DNA of 64,000 nucleotides, from the NCBI RefSeq assembly GCF_000829415.1, contig NZ_AP014637.1:558001-622000 (forward strand), given 5' to 3'. The notes beneath the pieces are model-generated. The model ran no database searches. It was not told the origin of the DNA and was given only the letters and a program-made list of their open reading frames with translations. Shown here in pieces: positions 45,191-56,794 of the stretch (the first letter of the stretch is position 1; every line of letters starts with the position of its first letter). Both the position numbers and the translations under genes were made by a program. The DNA comes from Pseudomonas sp. StFLB209. Its GTDB lineage: Bacteria > Pseudomonadota > Gammaproteobacteria > Pseudomonadales > Pseudomonadaceae.

Positions 45191-45212
45191 AAGCCCGCAA
45201 TTACGCGGGCTT
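45191..45212 (-). terminator. Intrinsic terminator after guaA
   Basis: AAGCCCGC-AATTAC-GCGGGCTT is a perfect 8-base stem with a 6-base loop. On the minus strand it is followed by TTTTGG, and on the plus strand the sequence TTTTTT lies eight bases on, so it may work in both directions. It lies about 47 bases after the guaA stop. Confidence 0.75.
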
Positions 45213-45258
45213 CAGGGCATTTTTTGCTAGATCGTGCCGGGCAGTGCCGGACGCGGGA

Positions 45259-46836
45259 TCATTCCCACTCAATCGTTGCCGGCGGCTTGCTCGACACGTC
45301 GTAGGTCACGCGGGAGATACCGTCGATCTCGTTGATGATTCGCCCGCTGACGGTTTCCAGCAGTTCGTAAGGCAGGTGTGCCCAACGTGCAGTCATGAAG
45401 TCGATGGTTTCTACTGCGCGCAGGGCCACGACCCAGGCGTAACGGCGGCCGTCGCCGACCACGCCAACCGATTTGACCGGCTGGAACACGACGAAGGCCT
45501 GGCTGACTTTGTGGTACCAGTCGGCCTTGCGCAGTTCTTCAATGAAGATGTGGTCAGCGCGACGCAGCAGGTCGGCGTATTCCTTCTTCACTTCACCGAG
45601 GATACGTACGCCCAGGCCCGGACCCGGGAACGGGTGACGGTAGACCATGTCGTACGGCAGGCCCAGTTCCAGACCCAGACGGCGGACTTCGTCCTTGAAC
45701 AGCTCGCGCAGCGGCTCGACCAGTTTGAGGTTCATTTCCTCAGGCAGGCCACCGACGTTGTGGTGCGACTTGATCACGTGAGCCTTGCCGCTCTTGGCGC
45801 CAGCCGACTCGATGACGTCGGGGTAGATGGTGCCCTGGGCCAGGAACTTGATGTTGTGCAGTTTGGCAGACTCGGCATCGAACACGTCGATGAAGGTGCG
45901 GCCGATGATCTTGCGCTTTTTCTCCGGGTCGGCTTCGCCGGCCAGGTTGTTCAGGAACTGCTCTTCGGCGTTGGCGCGGATCACTTTGACGCCCATGTTT
46001 TCGGCAAACATGGCCATCACTTGCTCGCCTTCGTGCAAGCGCAGCAGGCCGTTGTCGACGAATACGCAGGTCAACTGATCGCCGATGGCCTTGTGCAGCA
46101 GGGCCGCGACCACGGAGGAGTCAACACCGCCAGACAGGCCCAGCAGGACGTTGTCGGTGCCAACCTGGGCGCGAATGGTGGCGATGGCGTCTTCAACGAT
46201 GTTCGATGCCGTCCACAGCGCTTCACAGCCGCAAATGTCGAGGATGAAGCGCGACAGGATGCGACCGCCCTGCTTGGTGTGGGTCACTTCCGGGTGGAAC
46301 TGCACGCCGTAGTAGCCACGGGTGTCGTCGGCCATGCCGGCGATCGGGCAGCTCGGGGTGCTGGCCAGCACGTGGAAGCCGGCCGGGATTTCGGTGACCT
46401 TGTCGCCGTGGCTCATCCACACGTCCAGACCCAGCACGCCGTCGGCGTCTACGTGGTCTTCGATGCCGTCGAGCAGGCGCGCCTTGCCGACCACGTCGAC
46501 ACGGGCGTAACCGAATTCACGCAGGTCGGAACCTTCGACACGACCGCCCAGTTGCTCGGCCATGGTCTGCATGCCGTAGCAGATGCCCAGCAGCGGCACG
46601 TTGAGGTCGAACACCGCTTGCGGGGCACGCGGGCTGTTGGCCTCGTGGACCGACTCCGGGCCGCCGGCCAGGATGATGCCGTTCGGTGCGAATTCGCGAA
46701 TCGCCGCGTCGTCCATGTCGAACGGATGCAGTTCGCAGTACACGCCGATTTCACGCACGCGGCGGGCAATCAGTTGGGTGTACTGGGAACCGAAGTCGAG
46801 GATCAGGATACGGTGGGCGTGAATGTCGAGGGCCAT
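45259..46836 (-). CDS. guaA: GMP synthase (glutamine-hydrolysing)
   Basis: 525 residues. Converts XMP to GMP with glutamine nitrogen and ATP. The N-terminal amidotransferase has its Cys in LGICYGMQ and His-Glu in FHPEVTH; the ATP pyrophosphatase loop is [10 protein letters not shown]; the C-terminal dimerisation domain ends [20 protein letters not shown]. Directly downstream of guaB with a 105-base gap that contains a hairpin. The two genes form the last steps of guanine nucleotide synthesis. Confidence 0.97.
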   Translation of the reverse strand: MALDIHAHRILILDFGSQYTQLIARRVREIGVYCELHPFDMDDAAIREFAPNGIILAGGPESVHEANSPRAPQAVFDLNVPLLGICYGMQTMAEQLGGRVEGSDLREFGYARVDVVGKARLLDGIEDHVDADGVLGLDVWMSHGDKVTEIPAGFHVLASTPSCPIAGMADDTRGYYGVQFHPEVTHTKQGGRILSRFILDICGCEALWTASNIVEDAIATIRAQVGTDNVLLGLSGGVDSSVVAALLHKAIGDQLTCVFVDNGLLRLHEGEQVMAMFAENMGVKVIRANAEEQFLNNLAGEADPEKKRKIIGRTFIDVFDAESAKLHNIKFLAQGTIYPDVIESAGAKSGKAHVIKSHHNVGGLPEEMNLKLVEPLRELFKDEVRRLGLELGLPYDMVYRHPFPGPGLGVRILGEVKKEYADLLRRADHIFIEELRKADWYHKVSQAFVVFQPVKSVGVVGDGRRYAWVVALRAVETIDFMTARWAHLPYELLETVSGRIINEIDGISRVTYDVSSKPPATIEWE

Positions 46837-46867
46837 GGCTCATTCTCGTCAAAAAACAGAAACGACA

Positions 46868-46889
46868 CGGGGCTGCGAAAACAGCCCCG
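46868..46889 (-). other. Hairpin between guaB and guaA
   Basis: CGGGGCTG-CGAAAA-CAGCCCCG is a perfect 8-base stem. On the minus strand TTTTTT occurs only about 14 bases further on, so this is not a clean terminator; it may adjust the guaA to guaB ratio. Confidence 0.45.
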
Positions 46890-46941
46890 GCTACAAAATT
46901 CGCTAGGCGGCAACGCAGCACTGGCCACGTTGCCTGCCCGA

Positions 46942-49057
<2,116 letters not shown>

Positions 49058-49122
49058 GGCACGCGGTCACTCAAGATCAATCGGGGGCGGCAGCTTAATC
49101 GCCCGTCGCAGCAGGTCAAGCA

Positions 49123-49896
49123 TCAGCCGCTGAAGTAACGCACCAGCAAGGCAATGCCACTGATCAACACCAGCCAGGTAATCAGCCTGACAAATGCCTC
49201 ACGCGACAGTTTCATGGTAATCCCGCGCCCTATCCACGAGCCGATCAACATGGCCGGCAGCAGACAAACGGCCAGCACCAGCAGCGATAGTTCGGCATAG
49301 ACCCCGGCGATCACGAATAAGCCCAGGCGCACCACGGTACTGCAACTGATCAAGGCCCCCTGAGTCGCACGAGCCTGCTCCTTGGAGGTCAGCCGAGCAT
49401 TGAGGTAGATGGCATAAAGAAAACCGCCACTACCGAACAACGCCCCGAACAACCCGCCCACCGTGCCCATCGGCACCGCCCAGCCAGCCGCCAATTGCGT
49501 GGGCCGCACCTTGACCATCAGGCTGTACAGCGCATAAGCGGTCACAAACAGGCCCATCAACAAGAGCAGCACGTCGGATTTGAGGTTGAGCAGAAACAGC
49601 ACGCCCAGCGTGCAGCCCACCGCCATGCATGGCAGCAAGCGCAGCAGTTCACCCTTGACCACTGACCGTCGGGCTGGCAGCAGGTTGCCCAAGGCAGCGA
49701 TGAAATCCAGCACGACCAATAGCGGAATGATCCGCGACAGCGGCATGAAGTGAATCAGCACCGGACCTGCCACCAGCGCCGTGCCAAACCCGGCGATACC
49801 GAACACGACGTAGGCCCCCACCACCGTCAGTTCGATGCACAGCCAGCCCAGCGGCGTCAGGCCCAAGACAGAGAACCACTCGATTACCTGCTCCAT
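49123..49896 (-). CDS. TauE/SafE-family membrane exporter
   Basis: 257 residues, about eight hydrophobic segments. The GIAGFGTALVAGPVLIHFMPL motif near the start and the repeated second half (VGGLFGALFGSGGFLYAIYL) are characteristic of TauE/SafE transporters, which move sulfur-containing or organic anions such as sulfite across the inner membrane. The substrate is unknown. ATG 49896 is chosen over the GTG just before it. Divergent from xseA. Confidence 0.88.
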   Translation of the reverse strand: MEQVIEWFSVLGLTPLGWLCIELTVVGAYVVFGIAGFGTALVAGPVLIHFMPLSRIIPLLVVLDFIAALGNLLPARRSVVKGELLRLLPCMAVGCTLGVLFLLNLKSDVLLLLMGLFVTAYALYSLMVKVRPTQLAAGWAVPMGTVGGLFGALFGSGGFLYAIYLNARLTSKEQARATQGALISCSTVVRLGLFVIAGVYAELSLLVLAVCLLPAMLIGSWIGRGITMKLSREAFVRLITWLVLISGIALLVRYFSG

Positions 49897-50001
49897 CACC
49901 GCATGACACTCCCTGTTACGTCTTATTCTTTTCTATATAACGTCACCCGCCCGGAAACCGCCAGTGGTGGTTAGCAGACAAATCGCTTTATGATGCCAAC
50001 C

Positions 50002-51381
50002 ATGATCAAAGACCCTTTTGCAAGACTCGGCCTGGACCGGGAAGTCCTTACTGTCAGCCAGCTCAACGGCCGCGCCCGGGTATTGCTCGAAGACGTGTTC
50101 ACTGGCATCTGGGTCGAAGGCGAGATTTCCAACCTCTCGCGCCCGGCCTCGGGCCATGTGTACTTCACCCTCAAGGATTCCAGCGCTCAAGTCCGTTGCG
50201 CGCTGTTTCGCCAGAATGCCGCACGGGTCCGCCAGGCGCTGAAAGACGGCCTGCAGGTCAAAGTGCGCGGCAAGGTCTCCTTATATGAAGGCCGCGGCGA
50301 CTATCAGCTGATTCTCGACACCGTAGAGCCAGCCGGGGACGGAGCATTGCGCCTGGCGTTCGAAGCGCTGAAAAACAAGCTGGACGAAGAAGGCTTGTTC
50401 AGCACCGACCGCAAGCGCGCCCTGCCCCAGCATCCCCAGCGCATTGGCATCATCACCTCGCCCACCGGCGCGGTGATCCGCGACATTATCAGTGTGTTCC
50501 GCCGCCGGGCGCCGCAGGTCGAACTGATCCTGGTCCCGACTGCCGTGCAAGGTCGCGAGGCCATCGGGCAAATTGTCCGCGCTTTGCAACTGGCCGACCG
50601 GGGCGGCTTCGACGCTTTGATCCTGGCCCGTGGCGGCGGCTCGCTGGAAGACCTCTGGTGCTTCAACGAAGAACCGGTGGCGCGAGCGATTGATGCCTGC
50701 GTCACGCCGATTGTCAGCGCCGTGGGTCACGAGACCGATGTGTCGATCAGCGACTTTGTCGCAGATGTGCGCGCACCGACGCCATCGGCTGCCGCCGAAC
50801 TGCTGGCCCCGGACTCCAGCGACTTGCTGCGCCGGGTCGAAAACCTGCAACGCCGCCTGCTCAGCCGCATGCGGGAAAAACTGATGCGTGAGCAACTCAA
50901 ACTTGATGGGCTATCACGCCGCCTGCGCCACCCCGGCGAGCGCCTGCGCCAACAGGCGCAACGCCTCGACGAGCTGGACATGCGCATGCGCCGCGCCTTC
51001 GAGCAGCACATGCACAAGCAGCAATTGCAGGTCGCGCACCTGCAAAGCCGGCTGGCCGCGCAGCACCCCGGACGCACGCTGGGCTTTCTGCGCCAGCGCC
51101 TCGACAGCCTGGCCGAGCGCCTGCCACGGGCGATACGTGAACAGATCAAAACCCGTCGACTGCAGTTGCAGAGCCAGGTGCAGACCCTGCAAGTGGTCAG
51201 CCCGCTGGCAACCCTGGGGCGCGGCTACAGCATCCTGCTCGACGAGCGCGGCCAGGCGATTCGCAAAGCCGACCAGACCCACACCGGCCAGCGCCTCACC
51301 GCGCGACTGAGCGAGGGCGAACTGCAAGTGCGTGTCGAAGACAACCACCTCACGCCCGTGACCCTTTCCCTTCTGGACTGA
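50002..51381 (+). CDS. xseA: Exodeoxyribonuclease VII large subunit
   Basis: 459 residues. With XseB it degrades single-stranded DNA into short oligonucleotides. An N-terminal OB fold (VTVSQLNGRARVLLEDVF, WVEGEISNLSRPASGHVYF) is followed by the catalytic domain (IGIITSPTGAVIRDI, ILARGGGSLEDLW, SAVGHETDVSISDFVAD) and a long Arg/Leu/Gln-rich coiled coil (about 275-390). Three in-frame ATGs occur (49990, 49993, 50002); the third begins the conserved MIKDPFARLGL and is preferred. The M23 peptidase gene follows seven bases later. Confidence 0.95.
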   Translation: MIKDPFARLGLDREVLTVSQLNGRARVLLEDVFTGIWVEGEISNLSRPASGHVYFTLKDSSAQVRCALFRQNAARVRQALKDGLQVKVRGKVSLYEGRGDYQLILDTVEPAGDGALRLAFEALKNKLDEEGLFSTDRKRALPQHPQRIGIITSPTGAVIRDIISVFRRRAPQVELILVPTAVQGREAIGQIVRALQLADRGGFDALILARGGGSLEDLWCFNEEPVARAIDACVTPIVSAVGHETDVSISDFVADVRAPTPSAAAELLAPDSSDLLRRVENLQRRLLSRMREKLMREQLKLDGLSRRLRHPGERLRQQAQRLDELDMRMRRAFEQHMHKQQLQVAHLQSRLAAQHPGRTLGFLRQRLDSLAERLPRAIREQIKTRRLQLQSQVQTLQVVSPLATLGRGYSILLDERGQAIRKADQTHTGQRLTARLSEGELQVRVEDNHLTPVTLSLLD

Positions 51382-51388
51382 CCTGCCG

Positions 51389-52213
51389 ATGCTACGTTTT
51401 ATCGCACCGCTGCTTGCCCTGCTGATCTGCCTGCCCGCCCAGGCCGACAGTTACATCGCCCGCATGCTCAACAAACCCGTGCCCGGTGGCGTGGCAGTGA
51501 TCGATCTGGGCAACGCCGCCCAGGCACCCAAAGCCACTTATCAGGGTAAACCGGTGCTGGTGGTCCGCGAGCAGGACGCTCGCTGGCTGGCCATCGTCGG
51601 CATCCCATTGACGGTCAAGCCCGGTAGCCAGCAAATACTCAGCGGCGGTCGCACCCTGCCCTTCACCGTGGGCAGCAAGAAATACAAGGAACAGCGCATT
51701 ACCCTGAAAGATCAGAGCAAGGTCACCCCGGACCCCGAGCAGACCAAACGCTATGAGCGCGAACTGGCCGAACAACTGCGTGCCTACCGCAGCTTCAGCC
51801 CAGGCACGCCGAGCAACCTGATGCTCGACAAGCCGGTCAACGGCCCGTTGTCGAGCCGCTTTGGGGTACGCCGCTTCTTCAACGGTGAAGAACGCAACCC
51901 GCACTCGGGCCTGGACTTCGCCGTGCCGGCCGGCACACCGATCAAGTCCCCGGCGGCAGGCAAAGTGATTCTGACCGGTGATTACTTCTTCAATGGCCAG
52001 ACGGTATTCGTCGACCATGGCCAAGGCTTCATCAGCATGTTCTGCCACCTGTCGAAGATCGATGTAAAGGTCGGCGACGCGGTTGCACGGGGTGGCGTGG
52101 TCGGCAAGGTCGGCGCCACAGGCCGCGCGACAGGCCCGCACATGCACTGGAACGTCAGCCTCAATGATGCGCGGGTGGATCCGGCGATCTTCATCGGTGC
52201 GTTCGAGCCCTGA
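51389..52213 (+). CDS. Exported M23 (LytM-type) metallopeptidase
   Basis: 274 residues with a signal peptide (MLRFIAPLLALLICLPAQA). An N-terminal region (about 25-135) precedes the LytM domain. Zinc ligands are present: His and Asp in HSGLDFAVP and His in HMHWNV; FCHLS supplies a further His. It should cleave peptidoglycan peptide bonds in the periplasm. Seven bases after xseA, so probably co-transcribed. A hairpin (GTTGCG / CGCAAC, 52226-52250) follows the stop. Confidence 0.92.
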   Translation: MLRFIAPLLALLICLPAQADSYIARMLNKPVPGGVAVIDLGNAAQAPKATYQGKPVLVVREQDARWLAIVGIPLTVKPGSQQILSGGRTLPFTVGSKKYKEQRITLKDQSKVTPDPEQTKRYERELAEQLRAYRSFSPGTPSNLMLDKPVNGPLSSRFGVRRFFNGEERNPHSGLDFAVPAGTPIKSPAAGKVILTGDYFFNGQTVFVDHGQGFISMFCHLSKIDVKVGDAVARGGVVGKVGATGRATGPHMHWNVSLNDARVDPAIFIGAFEP

Positions 52214-52280
52214 GCCTGACTGAGTTGCGCGACCAGAACGGACGCAACAATTAAAATTCAAAAAACCCGGAATTCTCGCC

Positions 52281-52376
52281 ATGAAAACTCGTACAACGAG
52301 AGCATGCGAGGATTCCTATCAATTTTTTTCAAGTGCTTGCCAAGTTTTACCCCAATGGGTACGTTTGACCGCATGA
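52281..52376 (+). CDS. Short leader frame 1 before leuA (31 residues)
   Basis: ATG 52281 follows GGAA by eight bases and encodes 31 residues beginning [18 protein letters not shown] and ending QWVRLTA. Its TGA overlaps the ATG of the next short frame in an ATGA arrangement, which is unusual by chance and typical of coupled translation. No function is known; a regulatory leader for leuA is proposed. Confidence 0.45.
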   Translation: MKTRTTRACEDSYQFFSSACQVLPQWVRLTA

Positions 52377-52459
52377 AAATCTCTCACACCCTCATCCTGC
52401 TGCGCCAGCACGCCTGCCTGGACCTGGTCAGCGCACGACTGCCAGGCCTGACTGCCTGA
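52373..52459 (+). CDS. Short leucine-rich leader frame 2 before leuA (28 residues)
   Basis: 28 residues beginning [12 protein letters not shown], with seven leucines (LILL at 7-10, then 16, 18, 23 and 26). It begins inside the stop of leader frame 1 and ends 77 bases before leuA. A leucine-rich peptide before a leucine biosynthesis gene is the mark of translational attenuation; no classic terminator with a T-run was found in the gap, though GGCCG-N8-CGGCC at about 52493-52510 can pair. Role inferred. Confidence 0.5.
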   Translation: MKISHTLILLRQHACLDLVSARLPGLTA

Positions 52460-52536
52460 CCTCGCCCCTGCCTGCATTCGCATTACCTATGGCTGGCCGC
52501 CTCTTTTCGGCCGATATCAGTACAAGGATTAGCCCG

Positions 52537-54213
52537 ATGACCATGCTCAAAGACCCTTCGAAGAAGTACCGTGCGTTCCCGACCATCGACCTGCCTGATC
52601 GCACCTGGCCTTCGAAGTCCATCACCAGCGCGCCGATCTGGTGCAGCTCCGACCTGCGTGATGGCAACCAGTCGCTGATCGAGCCAATGGACTCGGCCAA
52701 GAAGCTGCGCTTCTGGAAGACCCTGGTCAGTGTCGGCGTCAAGGAAATCGAAGCCGCCTTCCCGGCCGCTTCGCAGACCGATTTCGACTTCGTGCGCACC
52801 CTGATCGAAGACGGCCACATCCCCGACGACACCACCATTCAGGTCCTGACCCAAGCGCGTGAAGACCTGATCGCCCGGACGTTCGAGTCGCTGCGCGGCG
52901 CCAAGAAGGCCATCGTTCACCTGTACAACGCCACCAGCCCGTCGTTCCGCCGGATTGTCTTCAATCAGGACAAACAGGGCGTCAAAGACATCGCGGTCAA
53001 TGCCGCCAAGCTGTTCGTCAAATACGCCGCCCAGCAGCCAGAAACCCAGTGGAGCTTCGAGTACTCGCCAGAGACCTTCAGCGCCACCGAGCTGGAATTC
53101 GCCAAAGAAGTCTGCGACGCGGTCATCGAAGTCTGGAACCCGACCCCCGAGCACAAGATCATCCTTAACCTGCCGGCCACCGTTGAAGTCTCGACGCCGA
53201 ATGTCTATGCCGACCAGATCGAGTGGTTCTGCCGCAACGTCAATCGCCGCGACAGCGTGCTGATCAGCCTGCACACCCACAACGACCGTGGCACCGGCGT
53301 AGCCGCCACCGAGCTGGGCCTGATGGCCGGTGCCGATCGTGTCGAAGGCTGCCTGTTCGGTAACGGCGAGCGCACTGGTAACGTCGACCTGGTGACCCTG
53401 GGCCTGAACCTCTACACCCAGGGCGTCAACCCTGAACTGGACTTCTCCGACATCGACGGGATCCGCAAGGTGGTCGAAGAGTGCAACCAGATTCCGGTCC
53501 ACCCACGCCACCCATACGTCGGTGACCTGGTTCACACCGCGTTCTCCGGCTCGCACCAGGACGCCATCCGCAAGGGCTTCGCTCAGCAGAAAGACGACAC
53601 CCTGTGGGAAGTACCGTACCTGCCAATCGACCCGGCCGATATCGGTCGCAGCTACGAAGCTGTCATCCGCGTCAACAGCCAGTCCGGCAAAGGCGGCATC
53701 ACTTACCTGCTGGAGCAGGAATACGGCATCTCCCTGCCACGCCGTATGCAGATCGAGTTCAGCCAGGTCGTTCAGGGTGAAACCGACCGTCTGGGCCTGG
53801 AAATGACGGCGCAACAGATCTACGCGCTGTTCAAGCGTGAATATCTGCAGGCCAACAAGCCTTACGCGCTGATCAGCCATCGCTTGCAGGAGGAGAACAA
53901 CACCAGCGCGGTGGATGCCGAAGTCAACGTCAATGACGAGACCCATCACTGGAAAGGCAAAGGCAACGGCGCTCTGGAAGCGCTGGTTTCCAGCCTGCCA
54001 GTCAAGGTCGAGATCATGGACTACAACGAGCACTCGATCGGTGCCGGCACCACTGCCAAGGCCGCTGCCTACATCGAACTGCGGGTGAATGGCGAACGCG
54101 CGGTGCACGGCGTAGGCATCGACGAAAATATCACCACGGCCAGCTTCCGTGCCCTGTTCAGCGCCCTTAACCGCTCGCTGAGCCAGACCCCGGCCAAGCC
54201 TGTAGCAGCCTGA
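52537..54213 (+). CDS. leuA: 2-isopropylmalate synthase
   Basis: 558 residues, the long type found in Pseudomonas. Condenses 2-oxoisovalerate with acetyl-CoA in the first step of leucine synthesis. [15 protein letters not shown] holds the metal and substrate contacts, [19 protein letters not shown] the HxH metal motif, [16 protein letters not shown] follows, and the C-terminal leucine-binding regulatory domain (about 430-550) includes [20 protein letters not shown] 52537 follows AAGGA and starts the conserved sequence. Two short leader frames lie upstream; a large hairpin lies after the stop. Confidence 0.96.
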   Translation: MTMLKDPSKKYRAFPTIDLPDRTWPSKSITSAPIWCSSDLRDGNQSLIEPMDSAKKLRFWKTLVSVGVKEIEAAFPAASQTDFDFVRTLIEDGHIPDDTTIQVLTQAREDLIARTFESLRGAKKAIVHLYNATSPSFRRIVFNQDKQGVKDIAVNAAKLFVKYAAQQPETQWSFEYSPETFSATELEFAKEVCDAVIEVWNPTPEHKIILNLPATVEVSTPNVYADQIEWFCRNVNRRDSVLISLHTHNDRGTGVAATELGLMAGADRVEGCLFGNGERTGNVDLVTLGLNLYTQGVNPELDFSDIDGIRKVVEECNQIPVHPRHPYVGDLVHTAFSGSHQDAIRKGFAQQKDDTLWEVPYLPIDPADIGRSYEAVIRVNSQSGKGGITYLLEQEYGISLPRRMQIEFSQVVQGETDRLGLEMTAQQIYALFKREYLQANKPYALISHRLQEENNTSAVDAEVNVNDETHHWKGKGNGALEALVSSLPVKVEIMDYNEHSIGAGTTAKAAAYIELRVNGERAVHGVGIDENITTASFRALFSALNRSLSQTPAKPVAA

Positions 54214-54223
54214 TAAGCGCCCT

Positions 54224-54268
54224 GGATTTCGCCCAAAATGCACCTCATTGGTGCTTTGGGCGAAATCC
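54224..54268. terminator. Large inverted repeat after leuA
   Basis: GGATTTCGCCCAAA (54224-54237) pairs perfectly with TTTGGGCGAAATCC (54255-54268), and inside it GCACC pairs with GGTGC around a 5-base loop, giving about 19 base pairs. It begins 11 bases after the leuA stop. No T-run follows. It probably ends or protects the leuA message. Confidence 0.6.
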
Positions 54269-54574
54269 GCCGGGCATTACGCCCTCATTTTGTGCAAGTT
54301 GCATTTCCCGCATACCCCCCGCAGATTCGGCATAAGACACGGCAAAACGCTGTGATAGCATTGCGGCCTTAAACGATTCAGGCATAAGCCTCTGGCCACT
54401 CCGGTCAGCATTCCGGCTTTGAACTTGCCTCTTCGCTGTACTTCACTCCTGATTACCACGACGACCCAGCATTGATTTTCAGACGAGAATCCTGCACGGA
54501 GCGACTCACCGTGCATTGAGAAAAACCGTCAGCCCCGCTGCTGCCCGGCTGACCCTGCCCTGTATGGAGCGACT
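54269..54574. other. Gap before oxaloacetate decarboxylase
   Basis: About 300 bases with no supported gene. Two similar strings, GGAGCGACTCACC and GGAGCGACTATG, occur near its end, the second supplying the ribosome site of the next gene. The promoter should lie here but was not pinned down. Confidence 0.45.
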
Positions 54575-55444
54575 ATGCCCAAGGCTTCCCATCAAGATCT
54601 GCGCCGCAGCTTCCGCGCGCTGACCTCCTCCAGTTCCTGCTACCGCACCGCCTCGGTGTTCGACCCCATGTCGGCCCGCATCGCCGCTGATCTCGGCTTT
54701 GAAGTCGGCATCCTCGGCGGCTCCGTCGCGTCGCTGCAAGTGCTGGCCGCTCCGGATTTCGCGCTGATTACTCTGAGCGAGTTCGTCGAGCAAGCCACCC
54801 GCATTGGTCGCGTGGCTGAACTGCCATTCATCGCCGACGCAGACCACGGCTACGGCAATGCGCTGAATGTCATGCGTACCGTGATCGAACTGGAGCGTGC
54901 CGGTGTGGCAGCCCTGACCATCGAAGACACCCTGCTGCCAGCGCAATTTGGCCGCAAGTCCACCGATTTGATCTCGGTAGGTGAAGGCGTGGGCAAGATG
55001 CGCGCGGCACTGGAGGCCCGGGTAGATCCTGAGCTGTCGATCTTCGCCCGCACCAATGCCGGTATCCTGCCGGTCGCCGAGACCATCGACCGCATGCAGC
55101 AGTACCAGGCGACCGGTGTGGACGGCATCACCATCGTCGGGGTACGCGACTTCGATCATCTGGCGCAGATCTGCGAAGGCATCAGCGTGCCGCTGATGCT
55201 GGTCACCTACGGCAACCCTGAGCTGCTCGATAACCAGCGCCTGGCAGAGATGGGCGTACGGGTGTGCGTCGATGGCCACGCGGCCTATTTCGCGGCGATC
55301 AAGGCCACCTACGACAGCCTGCGCGCGCAGCGCCAGATCACCTGCAAGACCAGTGAAATGAGCGCGACCGAACTGACCCACACCTACACTCAGCCGGAAG
55401 ACTATGTGCAGTGGGCCAAGAAGTTCATGGACGTGAACGAGTAA
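54575..55444 (+). CDS. Oxaloacetate decarboxylase (PEP mutase/isocitrate lyase superfamily)
   Basis: 289 residues. The family fold of isocitrate lyase/PEP mutase is shown by [41 protein letters not shown] (metal and substrate contacts) and [20 protein letters not shown]. It matches the Pseudomonas branch characterised as oxaloacetate decarboxylase (PA4872 type), forming pyruvate and CO2 with Mg2+. GGAG lies five bases before the ATG. Ends in a strong terminator shared with the converging coiled-coil gene. Confidence 0.88.
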   Translation: MPKASHQDLRRSFRALTSSSSCYRTASVFDPMSARIAADLGFEVGILGGSVASLQVLAAPDFALITLSEFVEQATRIGRVAELPFIADADHGYGNALNVMRTVIELERAGVAALTIEDTLLPAQFGRKSTDLISVGEGVGKMRAALEARVDPELSIFARTNAGILPVAETIDRMQQYQATGVDGITIVGVRDFDHLAQICEGISVPLMLVTYGNPELLDNQRLAEMGVRVCVDGHAAYFAAIKATYDSLRAQRQITCKTSEMSATELTHTYTQPEDYVQWAKKFMDVNE

Positions 55445-55459
55445 CCGCCAAGACTCATG

Positions 55460-55496
55460 AAAAAGCCTCCGTCTCGTAAGAGCCGGAGGCTTTTTT
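55460..55496. terminator. Bidirectional intrinsic terminator
   Basis: AAAAAGCCTCCG at 55460-55471 pairs with CGGAGGCTTTTTT at 55484-55496 around a 12-base loop, with a T-run on both strands. It serves the oxaloacetate decarboxylase gene (plus) and the FlxA-like gene (minus). Confidence 0.9.
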
Positions 55497-55506
55497 ACAT
55501 GCATCT

Positions 55507-55531
55507 TTCGCGGCTGAAGCCGCTCTTGCAG
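55507..55531. repeat. REP-like element
   Basis: TTCGCGGCTGAAGCCGCTC is a palindrome (GCGGCT-GA-AGCCGC) followed by TTGCAG, the usual REP layout. It lies between converging genes just beside the terminator. Confidence 0.62.
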
Positions 55532-55543
55532 CACTCAGGCAAT

Positions 55544-55945
55544 TCAGGCTTTGGTGTTGACCAGGCCTTGAGATACCAGTTGCAGCAGCGAGCCTTGCAA
55601 AGTGCTCAGTTGGGAATTGACTGTCGAGATCTGGGCCTGAATCGTGGCCACCTGGACCGCCTTGTTTTCCTCGGACTGTTTGCTTACCTGTGCGGCGGCC
55701 AGTTGCTGCTGCAACTCTTGAAGTTGCTTCTGCGCCTCTTCAATCTGCTTTTTGATCTGCTGGATCAACTTTTCAGTCGAGACACCACCAGACGCAGGCG
55801 TGCCGACGGACTCCAATGAGACGTCAAGCTTTTTGGGCTCGGAGGTCTCAGCTGTCGCTGAATCGGTCTTTTCAGCCTGAGTCTTGCTTTGCAACGCGTA
55901 GGCGCTGTTGTAGATGCTAACGTTACCGGCATTGATGGTGGTCAT
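55544..55945 (-). CDS. FlxA-like coiled-coil protein
   Basis: 133 residues. A polar N-terminus (about 1-55) is followed by a long heptad pattern (STEKLIQQIKKQIEEAQKQL, then ELQQQLAAAQ and further Q/S-rich helices), strongly suggesting a coiled coil. It resembles the FlxA-like family, whose E. coli founder is flagellum-regulated, but the resemblance rests on helix composition and is moderate. No signal peptide. A plausible ribosome site (AGGAGC) precedes the ATG. Stands alone. Confidence 0.7.
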   Translation of the reverse strand: MTTINAGNVSIYNSAYALQSKTQAEKTDSATAETSEPKKLDVSLESVGTPASGGVSTEKLIQQIKKQIEEAQKQLQELQQQLAAAQVSKQSEENKAVQVATIQAQISTVNSQLSTLQGSLLQLVSQGLVNTKA

Positions 55946-56002
55946 GATGGGCTCCTGTATCCCTGCCCCTGTATCGGCGCGAATGCACTCAACTGTAACT
56001 AA

Positions 56003-56794
56003 TTATTGAATCTGGAACGTGTCGGCATCCAGATAAGCCGGGAAACGGGACCGGTACTCGGCCAGCGCACCACCCTCGAGGGTCACTTGAAACACACCAT
56101 CGCCCTCATCGGCGTTCAGCAAGCATTCGCCCTGAAAGTCCAGCACCTGGCTATCGCCCGTGTAGGCCAGCCCCTTGCCGTCCGTACCGACGCGGTTCAC
56201 TGCAGCGACATAACACAGGTTTTCGATAGCCCGCGCCGGCAGCAGGCGGTTCCAGTGCAGGCGCCGAGCACCCGGCCAGTTGGCGGTGTAAAGCAACAGA
56301 TCGGTGTCGCGACCGTCACGGCTCCAGACCGGAAACCGCAGGTCGTAACAGATCAGCGGACGAATCCGCCAGCCATTCAATTCAAAGGTCACCTGCCGTT
56401 CACCGGGGGTGTAGTGCTCATGCTCGCCCGCCATGCGGAACAAGTGGCGCTTGTCGTAATGCAGCAGCTCACCGTCAGGGCGTGCCCAAAGCAGGCGGTT
56501 GCGATGACTGCCATCAGCGGCGCGCACGATCACGCTGCCGGTCATCACCGCCTGCAAGCGGCGGGCCTGGGCCAGCAACCACTGTGCGGCAGGCCCCTGC
56601 TCCGGCTCAGCCTGGCCGGCCGAGTCCATGCTGAAACCGGTGGTGAACATCTCAGGCAGCACCACCAGGTCGGCTTTTTGCACCTGATCGAGCAACGCCT
56701 CGAAATGGGCGAAGTTGGACTGCCGGTCATGCCAGGCCAGCCGGGTCTGGACCAGGGCGATGTTCAGTGGCGGCAGGTTGCTCAGATCGCGCAT
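56003..56794 (-). CDS. yafV: Nitrilase-family omega-amidase
   Basis: 263 residues. The catalytic triad Glu-Lys-Cys is readable: LVVLPEMFTTGF, YDKRHLF and LICYDLRFPVW. This is the YafV/Nit2-like branch, which hydrolyses alpha-ketoglutaramate or alpha-keto-acid amides formed by glutamine transaminases. Its start overlaps the end of the aminotransferase gene by 13 bases, so the two act together: the aminotransferase uses glutamine to aminate a keto acid and the amidase removes the amide product. Confidence 0.9.
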   Translation of the reverse strand: MRDLSNLPPLNIALVQTRLAWHDRQSNFAHFEALLDQVQKADLVVLPEMFTTGFSMDSAGQAEPEQGPAAQWLLAQARRLQAVMTGSVIVRAADGSHRNRLLWARPDGELLHYDKRHLFRMAGEHEHYTPGERQVTFELNGWRIRPLICYDLRFPVWSRDGRDTDLLLYTANWPGARRLHWNRLLPARAIENLCYVAAVNRVGTDGKGLAYTGDSQVLDFQGECLLNADEGDGVFQVTLEGGALAEYRSRFPAYLDADTFQIQ

